Source: Paenibacillus xylanilyticus
GTDB lineage: Bacteria > Bacillota > Bacilli > Paenibacillales > Paenibacillaceae
Assembly: GCF_013359935.1 (NCBI RefSeq)
Contig: NZ_JABMCB010000202.1
Span: 62,001-126,000, forward strand
DNA length: 64,000 nucleotides
Reading direction: 5' to 3'
Shown here: in pieces, positions 33,385 to 40,770 of the stretch
Layout of the letters: every line of letters begins with the position of its first letter
Numbering within the stretch: position 1 is the stretch's first letter
Notes under the pieces: model-generated
The model's input: only the letters and a program-made list of their open reading frames with translations
The model's database searches: none
What the model was told of the DNA's origin: nothing
Program-made: the position numbers and the translations under genes

Positions 33385-33421
33385 AAAGGCACTTCCTTTA
33401 AAATAAAGGAGGTGCCTTTTC
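33385..33421. terminator. Bidirectional terminator
   Basis: AAAGGCAC...CCTTTA pairs with TAAAGG...GTGCCTTT, giving two stacked stems with a small internal bulge. T-rich ends lie on both strands between convergent genes. Confidence 0.8.
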
Positions 33422-33447
33422 CTTTACGTAATGAATTTGTCTCACCA

Positions 33448-33819
33448 TTAGTCGCCAAGGTTTTCCCATAATACGTAGAAATAATGGAGCTCTTCCATAA
33501 TCGCCTTATCATCTTCGGCGGCAACCCCACCTTTAATCCGTGAGAGTGTACCCAGAATATCATAAATCGTTTCACGCTCCACGCTGAACTGAATGCGGTT
33601 GACGATTCGATCCCAGGCCTGCATCGCATAATCAATTTGAGACTTGGCTTCAGTCCACTGTTTCCCTTTCACCTGCTTTTCCAGCGTTTGTACGGATTCC
33701 AGCAACCGATCATCTGCGCCAAAGGGCTTTTTGAGAAAGGGTCCACTGACCATGATAGCCACAAACAAAATCAGTAAAAAAATTGGAACCACATACAGCA
33801 ACCAAAAACGGGTTTTCAT
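33448..33819 (-). CDS. DUF4363 family protein
   Basis: The 123-residue protein has one N-terminal membrane segment (LLYVVPIFLLILFVAIMVSG). A soluble, helical, probably extracytoplasmic domain follows (DDRLLESVQTLEKQVKGKQWTEAKSQIDYAMQAWDRI). This form, with the WxxIxxxIQFSVERETI stretch, matches DUF4363, a family typically found next to DUF421 proteins in spore-forming bacteria. Here it lies 28 nt behind a DUF421 gene on the same strand, which supports the call. A ribosome binding site, CAAGGAGGCGGC, lies ahead of ATG 33819. No enzymatic function is known. Confidence 0.8.
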   Translation of the reverse strand: MKTRFWLLYVVPIFLLILFVAIMVSGPFLKKPFGADDRLLESVQTLEKQVKGKQWTEAKSQIDYAMQAWDRIVNRIQFSVERETIYDILGTLSRIKGGVAAEDDKAIMEELHYFYVLWENLGD

Positions 33820-33847
33820 TCAGCCGCCTCCTTGCAAATATTGAACG

Positions 33848-34576
33848 TTAGAAAGGTCCCTTGTAATCGCCCATATCCGTTTTTTCTTGAAATTGATCTT
33901 TGAAAAGGTCGATATACAATTTATCGTTAGGCAAAATAGCCGCGAAAGCAATGTCCTGGACCGTGATATTTTGCTTTTTCAACTGTTCCGTTAGCCAATT
34001 TATATCCTTGTTTCGCTCCTTCAAATTCTGCTTGATCAAGACACCATCAATGATCAGTTCGGTCATCAGCTTACTTTTGGGTGGGTGCATATGCATGTCT
34101 TTGGCAGTAACAGGTTGATTCTCAGGTTTTAGTACAACGGAGAGACTGCCATTCGGTTCAAGGATTGCGTAATCCAATGTCGTAATGTCAAACACATCTT
34201 TTTGCCGCAGCATCATGGTTAACTCGTCAAACTTCACACGCATTTTATGGAGATTCTGTTCCAGGATTTTGCCGTTCTGAATCACTAAAGTGGGATCGGA
34301 GTCCATCAGTTTGGAGATGGTTCGATTTTTTAAGGTAATGAATTGAAAAATGATCGTTATTATGGTGAAAATGGTCAAAGCCACGAAATGAATCCATGCT
34401 TTAGAGGATAAGTCGGTCGCAAAAGTACCTGCAATGGAGCCGATGGTAATGCCGTTAATGTAATCAAAATACGTCAGGTTGCCCATCTGCTGTTTGCCAA
34501 GCACTCTTGTATAGATGATCAGGGTCAAAAAAGCGATAATGGAGCGTACAGCAACAACCCATGTTTCTTCCATCAT
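33848..34576 (-). CDS. DUF421 (YetF/YrbG-like) membrane protein
   Basis: The 242-residue protein has three N-terminal membrane segments (AVRSIIAFLTLIIYTRVLG, DYINGITIGSIAGTFA, WIHFVALTIFTIITIIFQF). The cytoplasmic or extracytoplasmic domain contains DPTLVIQNGKILEQNLHKMRV and a DELTMMLRQKDVFDITTLDYAILEPNGSLSV motif characteristic of DUF421. GAAGGTGAT lies ahead of the double ATG at 34576/34573. The first is used here. Family members in Bacillus are linked to spore germination and sporulation or envelope functions, but without a defined reaction. The gene is cotranscribed with the DUF4363 gene. Confidence 0.9.
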   Translation of the reverse strand: MMEETWVVAVRSIIAFLTLIIYTRVLGKQQMGNLTYFDYINGITIGSIAGTFATDLSSKAWIHFVALTIFTIITIIFQFITLKNRTISKLMDSDPTLVIQNGKILEQNLHKMRVKFDELTMMLRQKDVFDITTLDYAILEPNGSLSVVLKPENQPVTAKDMHMHPPKSKLMTELIIDGVLIKQNLKERNKDINWLTEQLKKQNITVQDIAFAAILPNDKLYIDLFKDQFQEKTDMGDYKGPF

Positions 34577-34703
34577 GTATGTATCACCTTCCTTCGCTTG
34601 GCAAACGGGTGCATGTCATCTGTTCTTTCAAAACGACTAGGCCGCCAAGCATTTTTTTGGACTAATACAAGCTTTTCCTTGGCTGGATGATCTTATTCTG
34701 AAT

Positions 34704-34746
34704 ACGCAAAAACCCGAAACCGGGTTTGCACTACTGGTTTCGGGTC
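34704..34746 (-). terminator. Terminator of the minus-strand uxu operon
   Basis: On the minus strand, CCCGAAACC pairs with GGTTTCGGG, followed by TTTTT. It lies 70 nt past the uxuB stop, so it closes that operon. Confidence 0.85.
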
Positions 34747-34816
34747 TACATGCGATACATCAGCCAAATTTGGCTAGTGTAGCTTATCGTTTATATTCAA
34801 AAGTTTAAGAGAGCAT

Positions 34817-35680
34817 TCATACGCCAGCGTATGCCATAAATCCACCATCGACAGGGATGACGGTGCCTGTGACGAATGCAGACTGTTTCTCATCTGCCAG
34901 CCACATTAACGTACCGAGCAGGTCTTCCGGTTTGCCAAATCGGCGCATTGGCGTATGCGCAATGATTTTGCTGGAGCGTTCCGTAGGAGAGCCATCCGGA
35001 TGAAGCAGCAGGTTGCGGTTTTGCTCTGTCAGGAAAAATCCTGGTGCGATGGCATTTACTCGAATACCCGATTCGGCAAGATGCACGGCAAGCCACTGCG
35101 TAAAATTGTTGATTGCCGCTTTGGCTGCACTGTACGCTGGAACTTTGGTCATGGGGGACGGTGCACTCATGGACGAAATATTAATGACAGTAGCGGGAAC
35201 ATCACGCTCAATCATTTGCCTTGCAAAGATCTGGGTAGGAATAAGAGATCCCACAAAATTGAGATCCATCACCTGACGGAACCCATCCACACTGACGTCA
35301 AAAAAAGTAGTAACCTCAGGCTGTTCGAGATCCTCCATTCTGAAAATTTCATTGGTGGTATTGGCACTGGCATGATTACCGCCTGCACCATTGATCAGAA
35401 TATCGCAGGGACCCAGCTGTTCCAGTACAGTCGCCGCAGCGGCCTTCACACTATCCGATTGGGTTACATCACAAGCAACGGCAATGGCTATTCCACCAGA
35501 AGCTTCAATTGCTGCAGCAACTTCTTCGCCTTTAGATACAGTACGATTGAGAATGGCGACACGGGCCCCGTGTCGTGCAAGTTCTTCAGCCATGGAACGG
35601 CACAACACACCGGCACCACCTGTAATTACAGCCGTTTTGCCTTTCAGACGGGAAGATGGTTCAGATAAATAGTTGCTCAT
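34817..35680 (-). CDS. uxuB: SDR-type D-mannonate oxidoreductase (fructuronate reductase)
   Basis: The 287-residue short-chain dehydrogenase has KTAVITGGAGVLCRSMAEEL (NAD-binding, residues about 15-34), the Ser in VINISSMSAPSPM, and the YSAAK catalytic pair (YSAAKAAINNF). In Firmicutes this SDR-type enzyme interconverts D-fructuronate and D-mannonate and replaces the longer UxuB of E. coli. The start at 35680 (MSNYLSEPS) follows AAAGGAGGG. An upstream open frame lacks a better box. The gene overlaps the uxuA stop by 4 nt, so the two are translationally coupled, which supports the assignment. Confidence 0.9.
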   Translation of the reverse strand: MSNYLSEPSSRLKGKTAVITGGAGVLCRSMAEELARHGARVAILNRTVSKGEEVAAAIEASGGIAIAVACDVTQSDSVKAAAATVLEQLGPCDILINGAGGNHASANTTNEIFRMEDLEQPEVTTFFDVSVDGFRQVMDLNFVGSLIPTQIFARQMIERDVPATVINISSMSAPSPMTKVPAYSAAKAAINNFTQWLAVHLAESGIRVNAIAPGFFLTEQNRNLLLHPDGSPTERSSKIIAHTPMRRFGKPEDLLGTLMWLADEKQSAFVTGTVIPVDGGFMAYAGV

Positions 35681-36744
35681 GCTTTTGCCCTCCTTTGCAG
35701 AGAATCCCAGACGCCCCAGAGATACATAATGCCCAGAGCGCGATCGTAGAGACCGTAACCCGGTCTGCACTGTTCACCCCAGAGATGACGTCCGTGGTCC
35801 GGCCTTGCATATCCTTCAAAACCGATGTCGTGATAAGCCTCAACCACACCTGCAATATCCACATTACCATCCTGGCTGCGGTGTGAGGTTTCAATAAAGT
35901 CGCCATTTTCATACACTTTGACATTGCGAATATGAGCAAACGGAATCCGGTCCCGGAACTCATGAATCATGCCGATAATATCGTTCGCCGGGTTCGCTCC
36001 AAGAGAGCCGCTGCATAAAGTTACACAGTTGGAAGGGCTGTCATAAAGGTTTAGATATTTGCGAAGATTATCCTGGCTGATAATAATTTTCGGTAATCCA
36101 AAGATAGGCCATGGCGGATCATCCGGGTGGATAGCCATTCGAATGCCGAGCCTCTCCGCCGTAGGAATAATCTCCTGCAGGAAATACCGGGCATTATCCC
36201 ACATATCTTCCTCTGTCACATTTTTATAGGCTTCAAAGAGACCTGTTAGGTACTGCAGCCGTTCAGGTTCCCAGCCAGGCATGGTTAATGCGGAATTTTC
36301 AGTAATACGCCGAACGAGCTCAAGCGGTTCAATATCCGCAAGTTTGCTGCTCTCATAGAAGAGGGCTGTGGAGCCGTCTTCCATTTCCTTATGAAGATCC
36401 GTACGCAGCCAGTCGAAGATGGGCATGAAATTGTAACAGATGACTTTTACCCCAACCTGAGCGAGCTTTTCCATCGTTTTTTTGTAATTGGCGATGTATT
36501 GGTCCCGTGTAGGCAGACCCAGCTTAATATCTTCATGAATATTGACACTTTCCACCACATCCAGATGCAATCCTGCCTGATCCGCAGCTACTTTGACAGC
36601 CAAAATTTTCTCCATCGGCCATTCATCACCTGCTGGTACATCATGCAGCGCCCATACGATGCCTTCCACACCCGGAATCTGCCGGATATGATCAAGCGTC
36701 ACCGTATCATTGCCTTCGCCAAACCAGCGAAAAACCATTTTCAT
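35677..36744 (-). CDS. uxuA: Mannonate dehydratase
   Basis: UxuA converts D-mannonate to 2-keto-3-deoxygluconate. The 355-residue TIM-barrel protein shows RWFGEGNDTVTL at the N-terminus, MAIHPDDPPWPIFGLPKI near residue 197, TLCSGSLGA near residue 237, HIRNVK near residue 264 and YARPDHGRHLWGE near the C-terminus. These are the metal- and substrate-binding segments of the family. ATG 36744 is preferred over GTG 36753 because GAGGTGAACGTG spaces properly to it. Together with uxuB it forms the glucuronate branch. No uronate isomerase (uxaC) or kdgK/kdgA is in this window. Confidence 0.95.
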   Translation of the reverse strand: MKMVFRWFGEGNDTVTLDHIRQIPGVEGIVWALHDVPAGDEWPMEKILAVKVAADQAGLHLDVVESVNIHEDIKLGLPTRDQYIANYKKTMEKLAQVGVKVICYNFMPIFDWLRTDLHKEMEDGSTALFYESSKLADIEPLELVRRITENSALTMPGWEPERLQYLTGLFEAYKNVTEEDMWDNARYFLQEIIPTAERLGIRMAIHPDDPPWPIFGLPKIIISQDNLRKYLNLYDSPSNCVTLCSGSLGANPANDIIGMIHEFRDRIPFAHIRNVKVYENGDFIETSHRSQDGNVDIAGVVEAYHDIGFEGYARPDHGRHLWGEQCRPGYGLYDRALGIMYLWGVWDSLQRRAKA

Positions 36745-36786
36745 CACGTTCACCTCATCAAGTGTAGTTAGAAGGAGCAGGACTTG

Positions 36787-37521
36787 TCATTGTTGAAAAT
36801 AAGAAGGGTATGTATCCCGCAGGATGGCCAAATCCGTGACAGTCAGATGAAGATGCTCCTGCATAATTCGCTCTGCCGTCTTGGCATCATGCTGCCGAAT
36901 GGCCTCCACCATGGACCGGTGCTGATGGATCAAGTGGTCCCACTGGTGATCTGATGACAAACGAAGCATGCGGCTCCGATTAAGGTGCACGTTCATTTGC
37001 TGGATCACGGTCCATGTCTTGCTTTTGTTACAACCTGCAAAAAGGGTGCTATGAAATTCCTCGTCCAGTTGGAACATTCGTTCATCATCCGGTTTGAGCA
37101 AACATGCCTGCTGCTGAGCAAGGTTTTGCTCCAAAGCCTGCATCTCCCGATCTGGAAACTGCAAGCATGCAAGCCGAATCACGGCTCGTTCAAGCTGTTC
37201 GCGCATGAAGCGTGCTTCCTCTACGAGATCTACCTGAATCAGGGAAACATATGTACCTCGCTGGGGATACACTTCAAGCAGACCTTCTTGAGCAAGCCTT
37301 ACAAAACTCTCCCGTACAGGGGTCCGGCTAACCTGGAACTCGAGCGATATCTCCTTTTCGGAGATGGCCGTTCCCGGAGGCAACTTGAGACTTAGAATCA
37401 ATTGCTTCAACGTGGCATAGACCACATCCCGTGTCGAGGAGGACTGCTTACTCTTGGACGACAGACCATTTATGGAAGATGACAAACCGGCTTTGGATGA
37501 GAACTTTGGGGGATATTCCAC
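36787..37521 (-). CDS. GntR/FadR-family repressor of the uxu operon
   Basis: The 244-residue protein has a winged-helix GntR domain (LKQLILSLKLPPGTAISEKEI and QVSRTPVRESFVRLAQEGLLEV) and a C-terminal FCD domain with metal-ligand His residues (DEEFHSTLFAG and HQHRSMVEAIRQHD). This is the FadR-subfamily layout of UxuR/ExuR-type uronate repressors. It lies 42 nt ahead of uxuA and reads in the same direction, so it is probably the first gene of the operon. The first 30 residues are low-complexity and Ser-rich. The GTG start at 37521 follows GGAGTTGAAG. A 30-bp palindrome directly upstream is its likely operator. Confidence 0.9.
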   Translation of the reverse strand: MEYPPKFSSKAGLSSSINGLSSKSKQSSSTRDVVYATLKQLILSLKLPPGTAISEKEISLEFQVSRTPVRESFVRLAQEGLLEVYPQRGTYVSLIQVDLVEEARFMREQLERAVIRLACLQFPDREMQALEQNLAQQQACLLKPDDERMFQLDEEFHSTLFAGCNKSKTWTVIQQMNVHLNRSRMLRLSSDHQWDHLIHQHRSMVEAIRQHDAKTAERIMQEHLHLTVTDLAILRDTYPSYFQQ

Positions 37522-37540
37522 AACTTCAACTCCTTTATTG

Positions 37541-37570
37541 CCATACTACCATACAAGTATGGTAGTATGG
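37541..37570. promoter_or_regulatory. 30-bp perfect palindrome, probable GntR operator
   Basis: CCATACTACCATAC, a 2-nt centre AA, and GTATGGTAGTATGG form two perfect 14-bp arms. It starts 20 nt ahead of the repressor start codon. It contains TACCATAC/GTATGGTA halves of the type seen in FadR-subfamily operators. Confidence 0.8.
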
Positions 37571-37581
37571 AAGCGCTTTTA
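37567..37581. promoter_or_regulatory. cre-like site near the uxu promoter
   Basis: ATGGAAGCGCTTTTA agrees with the cre consensus WTGNAANCGNWNNCW except at position 14. It overlaps the end of the operator palindrome and lies about 50 nt ahead of the repressor gene. Confidence 0.4.
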
Positions 37582-37609
37582 TGTCATTTTAGACGAAAGT
37601 GTAGAATTA

Positions 37610-37664
37610 TTGAGATTTGTTCACGATGAGGGTACAATAATCATATGCGTTTAAATGTTTAAAC
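37610..37664 (+). promoter_or_regulatory. Promoter and GTTTAAA-type operator of the ArsR gene
   Basis: TTGAGA (37610-37615) is followed, after 17 nt, by TACAAT (37633-37638). Downstream GTTTAAATGTTTAAAC (37649-37664) is almost a perfect inverted repeat. Its right half, GTTTAAAC, is repeated ahead of the aldehyde dehydrogenase gene. Confidence 0.65.
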
Positions 37665-37721
37665 CAACTGACAGTTAGGAAAGAGCCAGTAATATAATAA
37701 TGAACTGATCGAGGTGAAACC

Positions 37722-38024
37722 ATGGGACAAGAAGCGTTAACCATTTTCCAGTCCTGCATTCCTTTGTTCCAGGTGCTTAGTGATAACCACCGCCAAGGAA
37801 TCTTACTCACACTGACCGAGCGAGGCCAGATGACCGTTAATGAAATCACCGAACAATCCAGCCTGTCCAGGCCCGCGATTTCCCACCATCTCAAATTGCT
37901 GCTTGAAAAAGGGCTAATCTCGGTAGAACAAAAAGGCACTCAGCGTTATTATTCCGCTTCCTTGAAGCCGTCTGTCGAGCGCTTGAAAGAACTAGTTGCA
38001 GCGCTCGAAAAAGAGTGTCTGTAG
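37722..38024 (+). CDS. ArsR-family winged-helix repressor
   Basis: The 100-residue protein consists of the ArsR winged helix: LFQVLSDNHRQGILLTLTERG, then VNEITEQSSLSRPAISHHLKLLLEKGLI (recognition helix near residues 47-66), and the wing SVEQKGTQRYY. There is no CXC metal motif in the alpha-3 helix, so a metal sensor is unlikely. Its ligand is unknown. AGGTGAAACC precedes ATG 37722. The gene lies 99 nt ahead of an aldehyde dehydrogenase gene on the same strand, and the shared GTTTAAAC motif suggests that it controls itself and that gene. Confidence 0.87.
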   Translation: MGQEALTIFQSCIPLFQVLSDNHRQGILLTLTERGQMTVNEITEQSSLSRPAISHHLKLLLEKGLISVEQKGTQRYYSASLKPSVERLKELVAALEKECL

Positions 38025-38081
38025 CCAGTAATTACACTCGTTCATGTAAACAGGCACACAGCCGCGTCAATATGTTCGTTC

Positions 38082-38089
38082 GTTTAAAC
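38082..38089. promoter_or_regulatory. GTTTAAAC motif ahead of the aldehyde dehydrogenase gene
   Basis: This palindromic 8-mer equals the right half of the inverted repeat ahead of the ArsR gene. It lies 35 nt ahead of the dehydrogenase start codon. A shared operator is inferred. Confidence 0.45.
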
Positions 38090-38123
38090 CTTTCATCAAT
38101 AATATGTAGAGGAGAGTTGAAAT

Positions 38124-39524
38124 ATGAGTACCTTGCGTGAACTAGACAGTCATGAGGTAAAGCTCATTTTGGAGCAGCAGCATCAGTTCTTCCACTCGGG
38201 AGCCACGCGTTCGGCAGAAACCCGGACTGCACGTTTAACTAATCTGAAACAGGCTATTCAGAAGTATGAGTCGAGGCTAACTGAAGCACTGTATCAGGAT
38301 TTGGGTAAAAGTGAGTTTGAATCATATACGACCGAAATCGGGTTTATGATGGACAGCATTACACACACCATACGAAAAGTGAAGAAATGGGTTAAACCCG
38401 TCAAAGTAAAAACCCGCATGGCCCTAATTGGCTCCAAAAGCTACATTATTCCCGAGCCATATGGCTCGGTATTGATCATCGGTCCGTTTAACTATCCGTT
38501 TCAGCTTCTGATTGAACCGTTGATAGGTGCCATTGCCGCGGGAAATACCGCAGTGTTAAAAGCATCAGAAAACACGCCAGCCGTCTCAGCAGTTGTTCGC
38601 GAAATGATCGCCTCGGTTTTCGAACCAGCCTACGTACATGTGGTGGAAGGAGCGAAGGATACAACAACAGCTCTTATTAACGCGCCATTTGACTATATCT
38701 TTTTTACTGGTAGTGTGCCGGTAGGCAAAATTGTCATGGAGGCAGCAGCCAAAAATCTCGTTCCCGTCACGTTGGAGCTTGGTGGCAAAAGTCCGGTCAT
38801 CGTGGACGAGAGGGCGGACATTAAAGTGGCTGCCCAGCGCATCATATGGGGCAAGCTGCTTAATACAGGGCAAACCTGTATCGCACCAGACTATCTGCTT
38901 GTGCATGAACAGGTGAAGGAACAGCTGATCTCTGAGATGAAAGAAGTGGTAAAATCGTTCTTCGGTACAGACATTCAGCACAATCCGGATTACGGACGAA
39001 TCGTCAACCAAGTTCATTTTAAACGATTAACGAACCTGATCGAACGGGATCAGAACAAAGTAATCTATGGCGGCCGTTCCGATGAAGTGGATCGTTTCAT
39101 TGAACCCACATTCATTGATGCCGAGTCATGGGAAGCCGCCAGCATGGAGGATGAGATCTTCGGACCGATTCTGCCGATCATCAGTTATGGCCACATTAAT
39201 GAAGCGATAGCCGGAATTTTGAAACGTCCCAAGCCGCTGGCTCTTTACCTGTTTACATCAGATGAACAAATTCAGGAGAAAGTGCTGAGTGAAGTATCTT
39301 TTGGAGGCGGCTGTATTAATGATACCATTACCCATGTCGCCAATCCGTTATTACCGTTCGGCGGCGTAGGGCACTCGGGAATCGGTTCTTATCACGGACG
39401 CTATAGCCTCGAAACCTTCTCTCACATGAAAAGTGTGCTTAAAAAAAGCACGAAACTGAATTTGTCCATTTTGTACCCGCCTTATGAAGGCAAGCTGAAG
39501 ACGATTAAACGTCTGTTAAAATAA
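38124..39524 (+). CDS. Aldehyde dehydrogenase (class 3-like, YwdH/AldH group)
   Basis: The 466-residue NAD(P)-dependent enzyme oxidises aldehydes to acids. PEPYGSVLIIGPFNYPFQL is the N-terminal NAD-binding region, FFTGSVPVGKIVMEAA is the cofactor loop, and TLELGGKSP (Glu near residue 217) and GQTCIAPDY (catalytic Cys near residue 252) complete the active site. The absence of an N-terminal extension and the C-terminal NLSILYPPYEGKLKTIKRLLK resemble fatty-aldehyde type class 3 enzymes, which may be membrane-associated through a hydrophobic tail. Here that tail is short and basic. AGGAGAG precedes ATG 38124. It is probably cotranscribed with or controlled by the ArsR gene. Confidence 0.92.
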   Translation: MSTLRELDSHEVKLILEQQHQFFHSGATRSAETRTARLTNLKQAIQKYESRLTEALYQDLGKSEFESYTTEIGFMMDSITHTIRKVKKWVKPVKVKTRMALIGSKSYIIPEPYGSVLIIGPFNYPFQLLIEPLIGAIAAGNTAVLKASENTPAVSAVVREMIASVFEPAYVHVVEGAKDTTTALINAPFDYIFFTGSVPVGKIVMEAAAKNLVPVTLELGGKSPVIVDERADIKVAAQRIIWGKLLNTGQTCIAPDYLLVHEQVKEQLISEMKEVVKSFFGTDIQHNPDYGRIVNQVHFKRLTNLIERDQNKVIYGGRSDEVDRFIEPTFIDAESWEAASMEDEIFGPILPIISYGHINEAIAGILKRPKPLALYLFTSDEQIQEKVLSEVSFGGGCINDTITHVANPLLPFGGVGHSGIGSYHGRYSLETFSHMKSVLKKSTKLNLSILYPPYEGKLKTIKRLLK

Positions 39525-39637
39525 GATTCGCGCATATATCCAATAAGCGGCTTTCAATCTCCATGATATGGATCGAAATGTTTACATTCATCTATACGAT
39601 TGCACGCTCCTCTGCTTCGCGATACTGACAATCAGAC

Positions 39638-40552
39638 TCACTGCACGGCAGGTTGTTCCTGTCTGTACCGTGAAGGAGACATGCCTGACCAACGCTTGAA
39701 TTGGCGGCTAAAATGGGCAATATCCCTGTACCCGAGCATGGCTGCGATACTTTGAACCGACAGTTTCGGATTTCCAAGCAGAACCTTCGCTTCATGCAGA
39801 ACCATCTCGGATAGCACTACACGCGGAGACTGACCGAATACCTGTTTGAACACACGATTACAATGCGAGGAGCTGATTCCCAGCTCGGCTGCAATGTCGT
39901 CAATCCCATAGTGGGTGTCCGATTCATGGCCTTGTTTAAATTGCTGGCTGACCAGCCCTTGCAGACGATTGCGAATCTGGTGGGCAAGTTCAATTCGTTC
40001 GTATCCTTCGGTGAACAGGTGTGCAGCCTCGTGGGAGACAGCCTCCCACAGGTGGCCGAACAATTCAAATACGGCGGACTGCAGCTGCATGCGCTGTACC
40101 ATCGTATTTGAAGCTGTATTTTCATTTGCAGAATTCATTAATTTCTGCAGTACTGGCTCAATTTTTAACGTAACCGGGCTGTCTGAATGAAAGAGAACCT
40201 GCTTGATTCGGGCAAGTAAAGAGAGGAATAATTGATCATCGATATCAAAGTGCATGCAGAAATAGGTAAATCCCTGGCCGTTCTGGCTTTGGCTGGAATG
40301 AATGCTTCCCGGAGGAATCAGGAGCAGCTCGCCAGCCTTTTGTGCATACAATTGCCCGTTAACCGTCATGTGCTGCACACCCTCTGTCACATAGTTCAGT
40401 TCGTATTGGGGGTGTTCATGCGCCGGGTAATTCCAGTCCGATCCAACACTCCGCAGATGAATGGCGAACAGATTGACGGTGGTTTGCACATCCGGGTAGA
40501 ACACTTCATGCACACTTTCACCAAGAGCGGGAGGCAAGTACGTAGAAGTCAT
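39638..40552 (-). CDS. AraC-family regulator of the xylan-oligomer operon
   Basis: The 304-residue protein has an N-terminal cupin-type sensor (HEHPQYELNYVTEGVQHMTVNGQLY and LLLIPPGSIHSS, residues about 43-88). A C-terminal AraC double helix-turn-helix follows (IDDIAAELGISSSHCNRVFKQVFG and SVQSIAAMLGYRDIAHFSRQFKRW). It is divergent from the GH52/GH67 genes with a 218-nt control region between, so it most likely activates them in response to a xylo-oligosaccharide or aldouronate. GGAGGTTTCCA lies ahead of ATG 40552. The effector is not known. Confidence 0.88.
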   Translation of the reverse strand: MTSTYLPPALGESVHEVFYPDVQTTVNLFAIHLRSVGSDWNYPAHEHPQYELNYVTEGVQHMTVNGQLYAQKAGELLLIPPGSIHSSQSQNGQGFTYFCMHFDIDDQLFLSLLARIKQVLFHSDSPVTLKIEPVLQKLMNSANENTASNTMVQRMQLQSAVFELFGHLWEAVSHEAAHLFTEGYERIELAHQIRNRLQGLVSQQFKQGHESDTHYGIDDIAAELGISSSHCNRVFKQVFGQSPRVVLSEMVLHEAKVLLGNPKLSVQSIAAMLGYRDIAHFSRQFKRWSGMSPSRYRQEQPAVQ

Positions 40553-40626
40553 TGGAAACCTCCTTTATAATAGTATGAATCGAAATGACAGGCTGGATCT
40601 AACGGATCGTTTGCCAACATTTGAAA

Positions 40627-40641
40627 ATGTAATCGCTTTAA
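40627..40641. promoter_or_regulatory. cre-like site in the AraC/GH52 control region
   Basis: ATGTAATCGCTTTAA agrees with the cre consensus WTGNAANCGNWNNCW except at position 14. Confidence 0.4.
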
Positions 40642-40729
40642 TTTATTATAATACAACAGCTTGATTTGGGTAAATATCCGATTGATTTGTCCATGGTCTA
40701 GAGCAGAATGCCCGTGGTAGGATGAGGCT

Positions 40730-40744
40730 ATGAAAACGCATGCA
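40730..40744 (+). promoter_or_regulatory. CcpA cre site ahead of the GH52 gene
   Basis: ATGAAAACGCATGCA fits every position of the cre consensus WTGNAANCGNWNNCW, 26 nt ahead of the start codon. CcpA binding there would block transcription in the presence of glucose. Confidence 0.7.
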
Positions 40745-40770
40745 AACCATTTTGAGAGGGGTCATCGTTC

